From positions 62,001-126,000 of the forward strand of contig NZ_WBOS01000001.1 in assembly GCF_008923245.1 (NCBI RefSeq): DNA of 64,000 bases, written 5' to 3'. This document shows positions 1 through 7,876 of the stretch, piece by piece. Each line of letters opens with the position of its first letter. The first letter of the stretch is position 1. The stretch is from Cytobacillus depressus. Its GTDB lineage: Bacteria; Bacillota; Bacilli; Bacillales; Cytobacillaceae. Below the pieces are notes generated by a model. It saw only the letters and a program-made list of their open reading frames with translations, made no database searches and was not told the origin of the DNA. The translations under genes were made by a program, and so were the position numbers.

Positions 1-2
1 TG

Positions 3-323
3 CGGAGCCTATATGATTACGAATATCCTGGGAATATTAGAGAATTACAAAATTTAATTGAAAGATTAGTCATCACCACAATCGGTGATAAAATTGAAGC
101 CGCAAAAGTATTCGATATCATTGAACCCATCCAACAGAAAAATATGCAAGATATCATCCCCTTAAAAGAAGCAGTTGAACAATTAGAAAAGAAGTTGCTT
201 TTGTCAGCTTTCAAAAAATACAAAACGACAAGAAAAGTAGCTGAAGCATTACAAATAGACCAATCAACTGTGGTAAAAAAGGCAAATAAATTTCAGTTGA
301 AGACAAATATAGCAAAGATTTGA
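3..323 (+). CDS. Sigma-54-dependent transcriptional activator, C-terminal part (cut by window edge)
   Basis: The reading frame is open from the first bases and ends at TGA 321-323, giving the last 106 residues of a longer protein. Near its start it reads YDYEYPGNIRELQNLIERL, the end of an AAA+ sigma-54-interaction domain, where WPGNxRELxN is the family hallmark. After a linker of about 45 residues it ends in a helix-turn-helix (TTRKVAEALQIDQSTVVKKANKF) of the TyrR/PrdR type rather than a classical Fis type. Such activators bind upstream enhancer sites and drive RNA polymerase-SigL promoters through ATP hydrolysis. The sensor domain and target are outside the window, and I saw no clear -12/-24 promoter close by. 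Confidence 0.85.
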   Translation, partial: RSLYDYEYPGNIRELQNLIERLVITTIGDKIEAAKVFDIIEPIQQKNMQDIIPLKEAVEQLEKKLLLSAFKKYKTTRKVAEALQIDQSTVVKKANKFQLKTNIAKI

Positions 324-474
324 AAAAAGGCTGCTAATTAAAAAAATTTCAGGCTAAATAAATATCAGTTTATTTCAAAATTGTATAATTATAGGAGAGG
401 TTATTAAAGATGTGGAATATACTATCTTATTTCTTCGATGATTTTTCAGCCTCTTTAATACATTTGAAATTATA

Positions 475-518
475 AAAAGCCAACAATTAAAGTCCTTCAA
501 CTTTGATTATTGGCTTTT
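475..518. terminator. Bidirectional terminator between convergent genes
   Basis: An 18-nt arm AAAAGCCAACAATTAAAG (475-492) pairs with CTTTGATTATTGGCTTTT (501-518), with two wobble positions and an 8-nt loop. It ends in a T-run on the + strand and an A-run at the other side. It lies between the + strand activator and the - strand glycosyltransferase gene, so it probably serves both. Confidence 0.75.
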
Positions 519-535
519 CATCTAGGTATGCCGTT

Positions 536-1537
536 TTAATGTATTAGCCACTTCGCAAAAAACTTACGATATCCTTCTTTCATGACTGAGGTTGAGAAGG
601 ATTCAAACGCGTAGTCCCGATTTTCGCTTGATGTCTTTATCGGGACTGAAGCCGCCATGTTGACGAGTTCAAACCAATTTTTTTCATTTCCGGAAAAAGA
701 GTGCCTTGCACTAATATGGTCATAGCATGGATGTTCGGGTTTAACTACGATTTTCCCCATAGCCAATGCTTCCGTTAACGGCATCGCAAATGTATCAAAT
801 TTGGAGCAGCTCCAATATACTTTGGCGGAATTCATAAGGGTGAAAACTTCTTCCTGTGACAGCGCAAATTGTAGCTTCACATTATTTGGAACATCATATT
901 TTTTCATGCTTTCGCGGTACCGTTCCCCGCCGAATACCATAAATACCTCTTTATCGGGATTTCTGCGCGCATATTCTAAAACGAGATCCGGGCGACGATT
1001 CTCTTCGTCCCGCCCTATCCAAAGAATCCGGTTATCAACAACTTGACTCGGATCATAATAAGTTTTAGCAAGGGTTTCATTAAATCCAATTGGGATAACT
1101 GTTACATCCTCCACACCAAAATGACGGGCCATTTCCTTTTTTAAAAATTCCGTTTGTACAATCGCTTTGTCTACAATTGTGTAAAATGGCTTCATCATTT
1201 CATAACCTGTTAAAGCTGGGTCCGGAAAACTATGTGGAAATAACACACTGTTTTTCAAAAACATCTTTAAATATGCAAAACCGGAGACCGTATAAATGAC
1301 ATGATCTATTTTTTGTGAATAAATTTGGTCCAATACGATGTCATAGTTAACGAGGTCACCTTTTTCATGTTCATAGCCGGGAAGCCAATCATATCCGCTC
1401 ACATGGCGCTCTGGAGAAATGAATACGATTTCAACTCCTAATTCCTTTCCAATTGCTTTTAGACGATCTGCAAAAATGCGCGGACCTTGTGCCTCTGTAA
1501 ATTGAATCTTTCTCATCACTAATCCAACCTTTGTCAC
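536..1537 (-). CDS. Glycosyltransferase family 4-like protein (CotSA-like)
   Basis: A 333-residue GT-B-fold glycosyltransferase. The N-terminal half starts MTKVGLVMRKIQFTEAQGPR and the C-terminal half carries the usual nucleotide-sugar site, with FDTFAMPLTEALAMGKIVV near residue 245, where the conserved Glu sits in front of the A-x-G-x-P-V-type turn. It probably moves a sugar from a nucleotide donor to an unknown acceptor. The start is GTG at 1537, preceded by GAGGAGG at good spacing and overlapping the stop of the upstream kinase by four bases, so the two are translationally coupled. Pairing a GT4 enzyme with a CotS-type kinase is typical of spore-coat loci (cotS/cotSA) in Bacillus; a coat role is inference from that pairing. 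Confidence 0.75.
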   Translation of the reverse strand: MTKVGLVMRKIQFTEAQGPRIFADRLKAIGKELGVEIVFISPERHVSGYDWLPGYEHEKGDLVNYDIVLDQIYSQKIDHVIYTVSGFAYLKMFLKNSVLFPHSFPDPALTGYEMMKPFYTIVDKAIVQTEFLKKEMARHFGVEDVTVIPIGFNETLAKTYYDPSQVVDNRILWIGRDEENRRPDLVLEYARRNPDKEVFMVFGGERYRESMKKYDVPNNVKLQFALSQEEVFTLMNSAKVYWSCSKFDTFAMPLTEALAMGKIVVKPEHPCYDHISARHSFSGNEKNWFELVNMAASVPIKTSSENRDYAFESFSTSVMKEGYRKFFAKWLIH

Positions 1538-2520
1538 AAATAAACCTCCTCTTCTTTCGTGAATTTATTTAATTTTTCCTCATCAAGTTCTTCTCCGCAC
1601 TGAATTAGGTTAGAAATCGTTTCAGTTTTTTGCCTAGTTAATCGTTCTTTTGACCATTTTGCTGCATTTTTCTCCAGATCGTTCTGAATTAACAATAACA
1701 TCCATATCGAGAATGCAGCTGAAAACAAATAATACATTTGCTTGAAATGAAATCTTAATTTCATTTTACTCGGGAAATTCATTTTATCAAGATAATGATC
1801 TAGCAGCTGATTTCGCCATTCCTTATTCAATTCTTTTGAAAAATCAGGGTGGGAAATATCAAGGAGATGGTATAAATCCCAATAAGGAGAGTTTACATGA
1901 GCGTGCTCCCAGTCTAGAATCACGACTCTCTCCCCTGCCATTCCGTAGTTTCCTTGATGTAAATCTCCATGGGAAATAACCTGTTTGTTAGGAAATTCAT
2001 GTCTATCCAGCATTGTAAAGATGGTATTGAGCAATTGATCTGGGATATGATGTTGAGCTATAACATCCTCCACCTTATTTTTGTTCAAAAAAAGAAATTC
2101 AACGATCTCCTCGATTGGAGGCTTCGGACCTTTTAAAGAATGATTGATTAGAATTTCAGGTGGTAATGAGTGCCAGGCTGTCATCAAATTAATCACATTC
2201 ACCGCTAATTCCTTATTAAATTGATGCTGAATCGCTCCAAGATCCTCAAAAATGATCCAATTTTGATCGCTACTTTCATCAATGGAATAAGCGACTATTT
2301 TCGGAAAAATCGGAGGGAGATTTAACAACAAATGATGATACATCCAAACCTCTTTCCCCATCTGTGCTTCGTTCGTTAACGGTTTATAAATGTAACTTTC
2401 TGTGGGGTTCAAATAAAATCGCTCGACATAGCGCCCGTTCATCCCCAGGTAAATATTTTCCTTCCTATGTATGACAGCTTGATTTAATTTGCCATCAGGC
2501 TTTACGGCAGATCTAAACAA
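1534..2520 (-). CDS. Phosphotransferase, APH/choline-kinase fold (CotS-like)
   Basis: A 328-residue small-molecule kinase of the aminoglycoside phosphotransferase/choline kinase fold. The catalytic loop HGDLHQGN is at about residues 184-191, and the metal-binding aspartate is D203 in ILDWEHAHVNSPYWDL. The start is TTG at 2520, with AGAAGGGG nine bases upstream. It is the first gene of a two-gene unit with the glycosyltransferase. Its substrate cannot be read from sequence. CotS-family proteins are incorporated into the spore coat and lie next to glycosyltransferases, so a sugar or polyol kinase acting in spore surface glycan synthesis is the best guess. Confidence 0.75.
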   Translation of the reverse strand: MFRSAVKPDGKLNQAVIHRKENIYLGMNGRYVERFYLNPTESYIYKPLTNEAQMGKEVWMYHHLLLNLPPIFPKIVAYSIDESSDQNWIIFEDLGAIQHQFNKELAVNVINLMTAWHSLPPEILINHSLKGPKPPIEEIVEFLFLNKNKVEDVIAQHHIPDQLLNTIFTMLDRHEFPNKQVISHGDLHQGNYGMAGERVVILDWEHAHVNSPYWDLYHLLDISHPDFSKELNKEWRNQLLDHYLDKMNFPSKMKLRFHFKQMYYLFSAAFSIWMLLLIQNDLEKNAAKWSKERLTRQKTETISNLIQCGEELDEEKLNKFTKEEEVYL

Positions 2521-2777
2521 ATGGTATAACCCCTTCTATATAATAATCTTCATTGAACGCAGTAAACTAAAAGAATTACGGTATTTCGTACTAGGTATAA
2601 CGTATTAAATACCCTATGTTTTTATTCATTGTACCATGGAAGTAATTAATTTTAAGAGAAAATAGGTATTACTAACTAGAGGAAGACTGGATATGAATTC
2701 TCTCCCCTTTGGCGTTCGTTAAAACCCCTCTAAAGGAAAAATTTTCTTGAATTCTTGATTTTTATGTCTTTTTAAAA

Positions 2778-2985
2778 TCTGATAAGGACATAGATTCGCG
2801 AATTCCGCCATTTAATGTCCTTTTACACCCCGTTATAGGACACTGTTTCTTTTATCCCACATGCCTATGTCCTTTAAATCACAGTTATAGGACATAGATT
2901 CATTTTCCCTGTATTTTTATGTCCTTTAAATCGCAGTTAAAGGACACTGTTTCTTATTTTCCACGAATTATGTCCTTTAAAAGAA
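2778..2985. repeat. Palindromic repeat array A, 52-bp period
   Basis: The 533-bp gap 2521-3053 has no gene and is filled by ATGTCCTTT...AAAGGACA palindromes. Left arms begin at 2815, 2867, 2919 and 2970, so the spacing is 52, 52 and 51 bp. The array opens with an unpaired right arm near 2780 and closes with an unpaired left arm at 2970. Each complete palindrome has arms of about 10-11 bp with a 6-8 nt centre. The same family forms arrays at 6610-6985 and 50273-50490. Confidence 0.85.
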
Positions 2986-3053
2986 CAGAACTTCCTGTTT
3001 CAGGTGATAATTGGTCCTTAACTAAACCTTTTAAACATTAATAACAGCATTAA

Positions 3054-3998
3054 CTACTTTGGATTTTTAATAAAATAACTATTTTTGCGGTTTCCTATCA
3101 GGGTGTAGTTTTCCAGAAGAATTCGACGGATAGTTCTTTTTGTCTTTAACCCGTTACACCATTCATGAATGGCACTTGTTGTAATATTCCTCTTGGGAAA
3201 AAGAAGAGTAAATTCCTCCACGTTTCTTAAAATTGCCGGTTTTACCCTTTCGGCTTCTCCGCAATTTTTGCATATGAAAACGTCTACTTTTAAGTTAATC
3301 AAAAAGGAATTGCAGCGAGTACAGGTAACACCTTTTCTCAAATCCTCAAACCGATATTCATAAACACGCTTGTATTGTGACTCTTTAATATGAGCAGCTA
3401 CTAATTTTTCAGCAAGCTTTACATACCCTTTCTGAATCGTTGGAGGGCTCATAGACAATTTTTTCATAAATCTTGAAAACTGAGTTGGAAAAATAATTGG
3501 CAGGTTACTCGGAGCTTGATATAGATGGAATTCGGGGTTGACGAAGCAAACGAAGGATTTTATTGGGGTTTTTACACCAAAGTCTTGGAGCAGTCTTCGA
3601 AGTAAGGATTCACTGCGCTCCAATTGGTTTATCGGATTTTTGATTTCTTTTCCTGATTGGGAAAACCATTTATCACCTTCGATATAAAAATCACCATCGT
3701 AATTTTTTACCTCGAACTGATAAATTGTCTCTGGGGAGATCCATAACGAGTCAATTTGAAATTCAGTATTATTGCTTTCAAGTAATAAATCATTTAGAAT
3801 GAGCCAATCACCCGATAGAGCTTCTACCCATTTGTCAAATAGCAGCTCACCTTCATAGCCCTTTTCAAGATTAGTAAGGTTATTCAAATCCTTTTCCGAT
3901 AAATTCATTCTCCATCTTAAGCATTTTAGAAACTTTAACTCTTCCGGTTCAAAACGAGATTTTATAATGAATTCTCTCACATCCTTTAAAGTACTCAA
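3054..3998 (-). CDS. NERD domain protein with C-terminal zinc ribbon
   Basis: A protein of about 314 residues. The N-terminal half matches the nuclease-related domain (NERD) seen in many Bacillus proteins: NLEKGYEGELLFDKW, then DSLWISPETIYQFEVKNYDG, where acidic residues and the E-x-K of FEVKNY form the putative nuclease core. The C-terminal third has two CxxC pairs (CTRC and CKNC, about residues 225-245), a likely zinc ribbon, followed by a basic tail. The function of NERD proteins is not established; DNA or RNA processing is assumed from the fold. The start is uncertain: TTG 3998 has no good ribosome site, while GTG 3980 follows AAAGGAT closely. It is monocistronic. Confidence 0.75.
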   Translation of the reverse strand: MSTLKDVREFIIKSRFEPEELKFLKCLRWRMNLSEKDLNNLTNLEKGYEGELLFDKWVEALSGDWLILNDLLLESNNTEFQIDSLWISPETIYQFEVKNYDGDFYIEGDKWFSQSGKEIKNPINQLERSESLLRRLLQDFGVKTPIKSFVCFVNPEFHLYQAPSNLPIIFPTQFSRFMKKLSMSPPTIQKGYVKLAEKLVAAHIKESQYKRVYEYRFEDLRKGVTCTRCNSFLINLKVDVFICKNCGEAERVKPAILRNVEEFTLLFPKRNITTSAIHEWCNGLKTKRTIRRILLENYTLIGNRKNSYFIKNPK

Positions 3999-4023
3999 TT
4001 AATCTTATCATTTCATTCTTTTT

Positions 4024-4314
4024 TTACAAGAGCCGATCAACAATCACAAATCCCCCTCTCTCATCGACAGAAACACATAATGTTTTGAATATAAACACCG
4101 CTGAATGCCGATCCATAAGAATAGGAATTTGATCAATCATCATCTGGTAGTCTGTATCTCTTGCCTCATCCAGAGACAATGTAAATTCAACATTCCCTCA
4201 GCATTCACCTGTTGGATGAGCTTTCAGCCTAACCGATTGCCCTATTCGAGCTTCAAGCATTTCACGTAGCTTCCTGGCTGCCTCTTTTGAAATAAAAAGC
4301 GCTAATTCAGTCAT
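4024..4314 (-). CDS. HesB-like protein with in-frame UGA, probable selenoprotein
   Basis: Translation from ATG 4314 (preceded by GGAGGGG at eight bases) runs 38 codons to Cys, then meets TGA at 4200-4198, then continues 57 codons in the same frame to TAA at 4026-4024. Reading UGA as Sec gives 96 residues: MTELALFISKEAARKLREML, then a CU pair within GEC-U-GNVEF, then TLSLDEARDTDYQ and a C-terminal beta-rich part. This has the layout of the HesB/IscA-like iron-sulfur fold, a family known to include selenoproteins with Sec next to Cys at this position. A hairpin fitting a bacterial SECIS lies 22-41 nt after the UGA. The same window holds a Sec-type formate dehydrogenase. The alternative is a nonsense mutation in a decaying gene, but codons after the UGA stay clean. 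A standard gene call would drop this gene. Confidence 0.72.
4157..4176 (-). promoter_or_regulatory. Putative bacterial SECIS hairpin of the HesB-like gene
   Basis: In the mRNA, UCUCU (4176-4172) pairs with AGAGA (4161-4157) around the ten-base loop GGAUGAGGCA. The apical loop starts 27 nt after the UGA and its first two bases are G. This fits the bacterial SECIS rule as I know it: loop about 16-37 nt downstream, and a G among the first two loop bases. The stem is short (5 bp, extendable by G-U and U-A), so support is moderate. Confidence 0.55.
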
Positions 4315-4339
4315 TCATTATCCCCTCCACATCAAAATT

Positions 4340-4371
4340 AAAGGCTGCTTATCCTTTAGATAGCAGCCTTT
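4340..4371 (-). terminator. Rho-independent terminator after the IDEAL-domain gene
   Basis: A perfect 10-bp stem, AAAGGCTGCT (4340-4349) and AGCAGCCTTT (4362-4371), lies just downstream of the small gene ending at 4379 and upstream of the HesB-like gene. The A-rich stretch at 4333-4342 gives the U-tail on the - strand. Confidence 0.8.
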
Positions 4372-4378
4372 GTCTACT

Positions 4379-4573
4379 CTATGAAATACTCTTTAGTTCT
4401 TCAGTTAAGCGCAAAAACTTCTCTTTATTTCTCTCGGCTAAGGTTTTATCGATTTCGACTTTAAGTTGCTTTCTCCGAAATGTCAGCAAGGCGTTGGTTA
4501 AAAACTGCTCGGCAAGAATTTCATCCATTGACTCTTCTAAGTGTTTAGGTGAATTTAGTAAATGCTTTTCCAT
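4379..4573 (-). CDS. Small IDEAL-domain protein
   Basis: A 64-residue protein, MEKHLLNSPKHLEESMDEIL followed by AEQFLTNALLTFRRKQLKVEIDKTL. The block AEQFLTNALL-x-F-x12-IDxTLAERNKEKF matches the short helical IDEAL domain found in small Bacillus proteins. Its molecular role is not established. It is highly charged and probably cytoplasmic. It is monocistronic, with its own terminator directly downstream. Confidence 0.75.
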   Translation of the reverse strand: MEKHLLNSPKHLEESMDEILAEQFLTNALLTFRRKQLKVEIDKTLAERNKEKFLRLTEELKSIS

Positions 4574-4730
4574 TGAAAATCAACTCCTTGACCTTTTTTC
4601 TATTTTAACAGTAATTTTTAGATAATTCAATCTCTTTAACAAAAATAAAGCTGATCAATTTCTGGATAAAAAGGAAGCGAGAGGGGAATATATGGAAGAA
4701 TATAGATAATTCATTGAGGAAGTGGAAGAA

Positions 4731-4952
4731 ATGAATTTGTACAATAATATGGAATTTGAAATGAAAAGCTGCTTTATCCCCAATTTGGCAAAATCGGAAA
4801 GTTTGAGGATTTTAGAAGTTACTACAGGAAGCGTCATCGTGCAAATGCAAAATCCTGACTGCAGAGGTGTGTTTCCTATGGATAGCTTTCAATATTGGAT
4901 CAAAAGAGGGTCACTCGTCGAAAAAAATGAACAGCAGAAAAAGACTTCATAA
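4731..4952 (+). CDS. Hypothetical small protein
   Basis: A 73-residue protein that I do not recognise. Its middle part (SLRILEVTTGSVIVQMQN) predicts beta strands, and it ends in a lysine/glutamine-rich tail. The start is placed at ATG 4731, behind GAGGAAG; a GTG at 4722 in the same frame is an alternative. It stands alone on the + strand between two - strand genes and is followed by a hairpin at 5028-5060, which supports it being a real transcription unit. Confidence 0.55.
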   Translation: MNLYNNMEFEMKSCFIPNLAKSESLRILEVTTGSVIVQMQNPDCRGVFPMDSFQYWIKRGSLVEKNEQQKKTS

Positions 4953-5027
4953 GTATGAGGACATGATTTTCATTGTAAGTCTTTTTGAAATAGCGCTGAA
5001 TTTTTACGCAGGTCGTCCCACAAAAAA

Positions 5028-5060
5028 AAGACATCCACTCTACCATTGAGAGGATGTCTT
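5028..5060. terminator. Bidirectional terminator
   Basis: AAGACATCC (5028-5036) pairs with GGATGTCTT (5052-5060), with an inner CTC/GAG. An A-run precedes and TTTAAT follows, so it can end both the + strand small gene and the - strand permease gene. Confidence 0.75.
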
Positions 5061-5073
5061 TAATTTCAGCTAC

Positions 5074-6492
5074 CTAAATTGATTTTGTTTCTTGGTTCGG
5101 GGGAATATTGCTATTTTTCGAAATTCTAAAGCGATAATACAAGATACATGCGACTAAAAAGCCAATTCCAATCAATAATCCAACAAGCTGTGTTGGGTCA
5201 AATGCTAAAAACAATAGAATTCCTACACAAAATACGATACATATGATTGGAACTAGTGGATAAAACGGAACTTTATACTTCAAATCTTCTAATTTTCCGC
5301 CGGCCTGGATATATTTCCGTCTGAACATCAACTGCGAAAGAGCAATACCGATCCATGATATAGTTACAGAAATACCTGCAATTGACATTAATAAAACGAA
5401 TACCGTATCGGCTGCTACCACACTTGTTAATAACGAAAGCAATGAAAATACCATTGTAAATACGAGTGCTGCAAATGGTACTTTTCGTTTCGAAAGTGTG
5501 CCAAAGCGTTTCGGCGCCATTCCTTCTCGTGCCATCGCCCAAAGCAAACGAGTAGATGCGTAAAGACATGAGTTCCCGACAGAAAGAATCGCTGTTAAAA
5601 TGACAAAGTTCATAATGTCCGCCGCATATGGAATTCTTGCCAAATCCATAATGGTAACGAATGGGCTTTCTAATAATCCCAATTCAGTAGATGGAAAAAT
5701 TGCAGACAATACGATAATAGAAGAAATATAGAAAACAACGATTCGAACAAGTACATTTCGAATGGCACGAGGAATATTCTTTTCCGGTTCTTCACTTTCC
5801 CCTGCCGCGATTCCGATTAGCTCTGAGCCTTGATACGAAAATATTACATTCATCATTGTGACGAAAAGGATGGCTATGCCTGCTGGAAATAATCCTGCTG
5901 GAGCTAAATTTTGAAACATAGGTGTTGGACGATCAGTAAGCGGAATGATGCCAAAAATAGCGGCAAAGCCAATAACAATAAAGAATAACACGGCGACGAC
6001 TTTAATCCCGGCAAACCAATATTCCGCTTCCGCAAATCCTCTAGTTGTAAGCGCATTCAATGAGAACAATAAGACAATAAATAGTGCACACCAAATCCAA
6101 ATGGACACATCCGGAAACCAGCGCTGCATGACAATCCCCGCAGCCGTAAATTCCACTCCTGCAGTTGTCGCTGAACCGATGAAATACATCCATCCTAAAG
6201 CAAAGCCTGCTGAAGGACTCACAAATTTGCTTGCATATGTTTGAAACGATCCGGTAACAGGCATATAAACAGCAAGCTCCCCTAAGCACACCATGACAAG
6301 GTACAAAATTAATCCCCCAAATATGTACCCGATTAATGCACCGCCTGCACCTGCCTGATTAATGGTATATCCGGCATTTAAGAACAAGCCTGTTCCGATC
6401 ACTCCTCCAAGGGAAAGCATAAATAAATGCCGCCTCTTCATCGACCGATTCAATTGATTATCCTGTAATTCCTGCTTGACCAATAGACTCAC
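5074..6492 (-). CDS. Amino acid permease, APC superfamily (RocE/LysP/GabP-like)
   Basis: A 472-residue protein with 12 predicted membrane segments. It starts with the AAT-family signature MKRRHLFMLSLGGVIGTGLF near residues 18-38 and carries FSYQGSELIGIAAGESEEPEKNIPRAI near residue 225, the conserved cytoplasmic loop of basic- and neutral-amino-acid permeases. It imports an amino acid by cation symport. The two guanidino-modifying enzymes encoded just upstream make arginine or a methylated or related guanidino compound a plausible substrate, but this is inference. The start is uncertain: GTG 6492 lies directly on AGAAGGG, and TTG 6483 has better spacing. An array of palindromes separates it from the upstream gene. 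Confidence 0.85.
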   Translation of the reverse strand: MSLLVKQELQDNQLNRSMKRRHLFMLSLGGVIGTGLFLNAGYTINQAGAGGALIGYIFGGLILYLVMVCLGELAVYMPVTGSFQTYASKFVSPSAGFALGWMYFIGSATTAGVEFTAAGIVMQRWFPDVSIWIWCALFIVLLFSLNALTTRGFAEAEYWFAGIKVVAVLFFIVIGFAAIFGIIPLTDRPTPMFQNLAPAGLFPAGIAILFVTMMNVIFSYQGSELIGIAAGESEEPEKNIPRAIRNVLVRIVVFYISSIIVLSAIFPSTELGLLESPFVTIMDLARIPYAADIMNFVILTAILSVGNSCLYASTRLLWAMAREGMAPKRFGTLSKRKVPFAALVFTMVFSLLSLLTSVVAADTVFVLLMSIAGISVTISWIGIALSQLMFRRKYIQAGGKLEDLKYKVPFYPLVPIICIVFCVGILLFLAFDPTQLVGLLIGIGFLVACILYYRFRISKNSNIPPNQETKSI

Positions 6493-6609
6493 ACCCTTCT
6501 ATATAAGCAATTAATATTTGCGAATTTTTTAACATTCCGCCTAACATGACGCAAGCTACAATGAGATGAGAAACATTTGTTAGTCTGCGCTCCCCTCATT
6601 GTTGAAAGT

Positions 6610-6985
6610 ATGTCCTTTAAGGATGGTTTAAAGGACATTGATTGGCGAAAACACTTAAGTATGTCCTTTAACGATGGTTTATAGGACATGAATCGGGCGA
6701 AAACCTCTAAACATGTCCTTTAACGGTGGTTTAAAGGACATGAATCGGGCGAAAACACTTAAACATGTCCTTTAACGGTGGTTTAAAGGACATAGATCGT
6801 GCGAAAACACTTAAGTATGTCCTTTAACGATGGTTTATAGGACATGAATTGGGCGAAAACCTCTATACATGTCCTTTAACGATGGTTTAAAGGACATTGA
6901 TTGTACGAAAACACTTAAACATGTCCTTTAACGATGGTTTATAGGACATGAATTATGCGAAAAACACCTTAGTATGTCCTTCAAG
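6610..6985. repeat. Palindromic repeat array B, 52-bp period, seven full units
   Basis: The 595-bp gap 6493-7087 is dominated by this array. Left arms ATGTCC start at 6610, 6661, 6713, 6765, 6817, 6869, 6921 and 6974 (steps 51, 52, 52, 52, 52, 52, 53). Each unit is ATGTCCTTTAAC, then GATGG, then TTTA(A/T)AGGACAT, followed by a conserved AT-rich linker that includes GCGAAAAC. The last copy is only a left half with a changed sequence. No open reading frame here has a credible ribosome site. Confidence 0.9.
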
Positions 6986-7087
6986 AGAGACCTTGGCCGT
7001 CAAAACGATGAAATAGCCAGGGTAGTGATCAACATTTTCAAACCTTGTCAAGACCTCTATTTTATTAATGAATTCTAATCTTTTCTA

Positions 7088-7849
7088 TTAAAACCGCAAT
7101 GATAAGCAGCTTAGCCCTCCGTCTAATTTACGGAATTCTGACATGTCTAGTTCAATCGTTTGATAGCCCGCATCATTAATAAGCGCCTTCGTTTGCGGAT
7201 AACCCGCTGGAATGATCACATAGTCATTCACTTTAATACAGTTAGCCGCATACTCTTCCTCTGCAGGAACGACGATTTTCTTATACGATTCAAAGTCTGG
7301 ATGATTAATAAACTCTCCAGCAACAACCATTGTTTGATTGCCTAAATAAGAAATGCCCGTTTTTAAGTGGAAGAATTTTTCTAGTTGCACGATAGTAGCT
7401 TTATAGTTTTCCGATTCTAAAATTTCCTTTAATTGCTTGGCCCCCTCTAAATTCGTGCGTTCGGATAAGCCGATATAAAAATGATCCTCAGCCTGTAATA
7501 CGTCCCCGCCATCAAGGAAGCCAGGAGATTTAATGTAATAATACTTCTCATAAAACTCTTTAATAGCTGGCTCCATTTCAATAATCTCAAGGTTTCGTGT
7601 TGCCGCACCTGGATTAGAGATTACAGCGAATTCTGGTGTAAGTACAGCTGTATCCTCAACAAAAGTGGAGTCAGGGAAATCATTGTTCTTTGGCATCTCA
7701 TGGACTTCTACTCCACACTTTTTAAGAGCGCTTTTATATGCTTCATGCTGCTCTAGTGCTTTTTCGTAATTAGGGGTGCCAAGGTCTGATGTCGTTAATC
7801 CATTGATATAGCTTTCTCCAGGTGTTTTTACAATCGTATGTTTAAACAT
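7088..7849 (-). CDS. Dimethylarginine dimethylaminohydrolase (DDAH) family protein
   Basis: A 253-residue member of the guanidino-group-modifying (pentein) superfamily. Visible motifs are DFPDSTFVEDTAVL (substrate and catalytic acid region, about residue 60-70), GFLDGGDVL (about 130), the histidine in FFHLKTGISYL (about 180), and the C-terminal nucleophile Cys in LDGGLSCLSLRF. DDAH converts N-omega-methylated arginines to citrulline plus methylamines, and bacterial members can act on arginine-like compounds. AGGAGG lies at good spacing before ATG 7849. It follows the related 290-residue gene by 27 bp, so they form an operon. Confidence 0.85.
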   Translation of the reverse strand: MFKHTIVKTPGESYINGLTTSDLGTPNYEKALEQHEAYKSALKKCGVEVHEMPKNNDFPDSTFVEDTAVLTPEFAVISNPGAATRNLEIIEMEPAIKEFYEKYYYIKSPGFLDGGDVLQAEDHFYIGLSERTNLEGAKQLKEILESENYKATIVQLEKFFHLKTGISYLGNQTMVVAGEFINHPDFESYKKIVVPAEEEYAANCIKVNDYVIIPAGYPQTKALINDAGYQTIELDMSEFRKLDGGLSCLSLRF

Positions 7850-7876
7850 TTCTTTTCCTCCTAAACTTGTTAATTA

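Noticed and set aside
6489..6689. 66-codon - strand frame with repeated MSFKPSLKDIL segments
   Set aside because: The repeats in the peptide are only a translation of the 52-bp palindromic DNA array; no ribosome site is present.
6610..6985. CRISPR array
   Set aside because: The regular period and palindromic repeats look CRISPR-like, but the sequences between repeats are similar to each other rather than unique, repeat units vary, and no cas genes are present.
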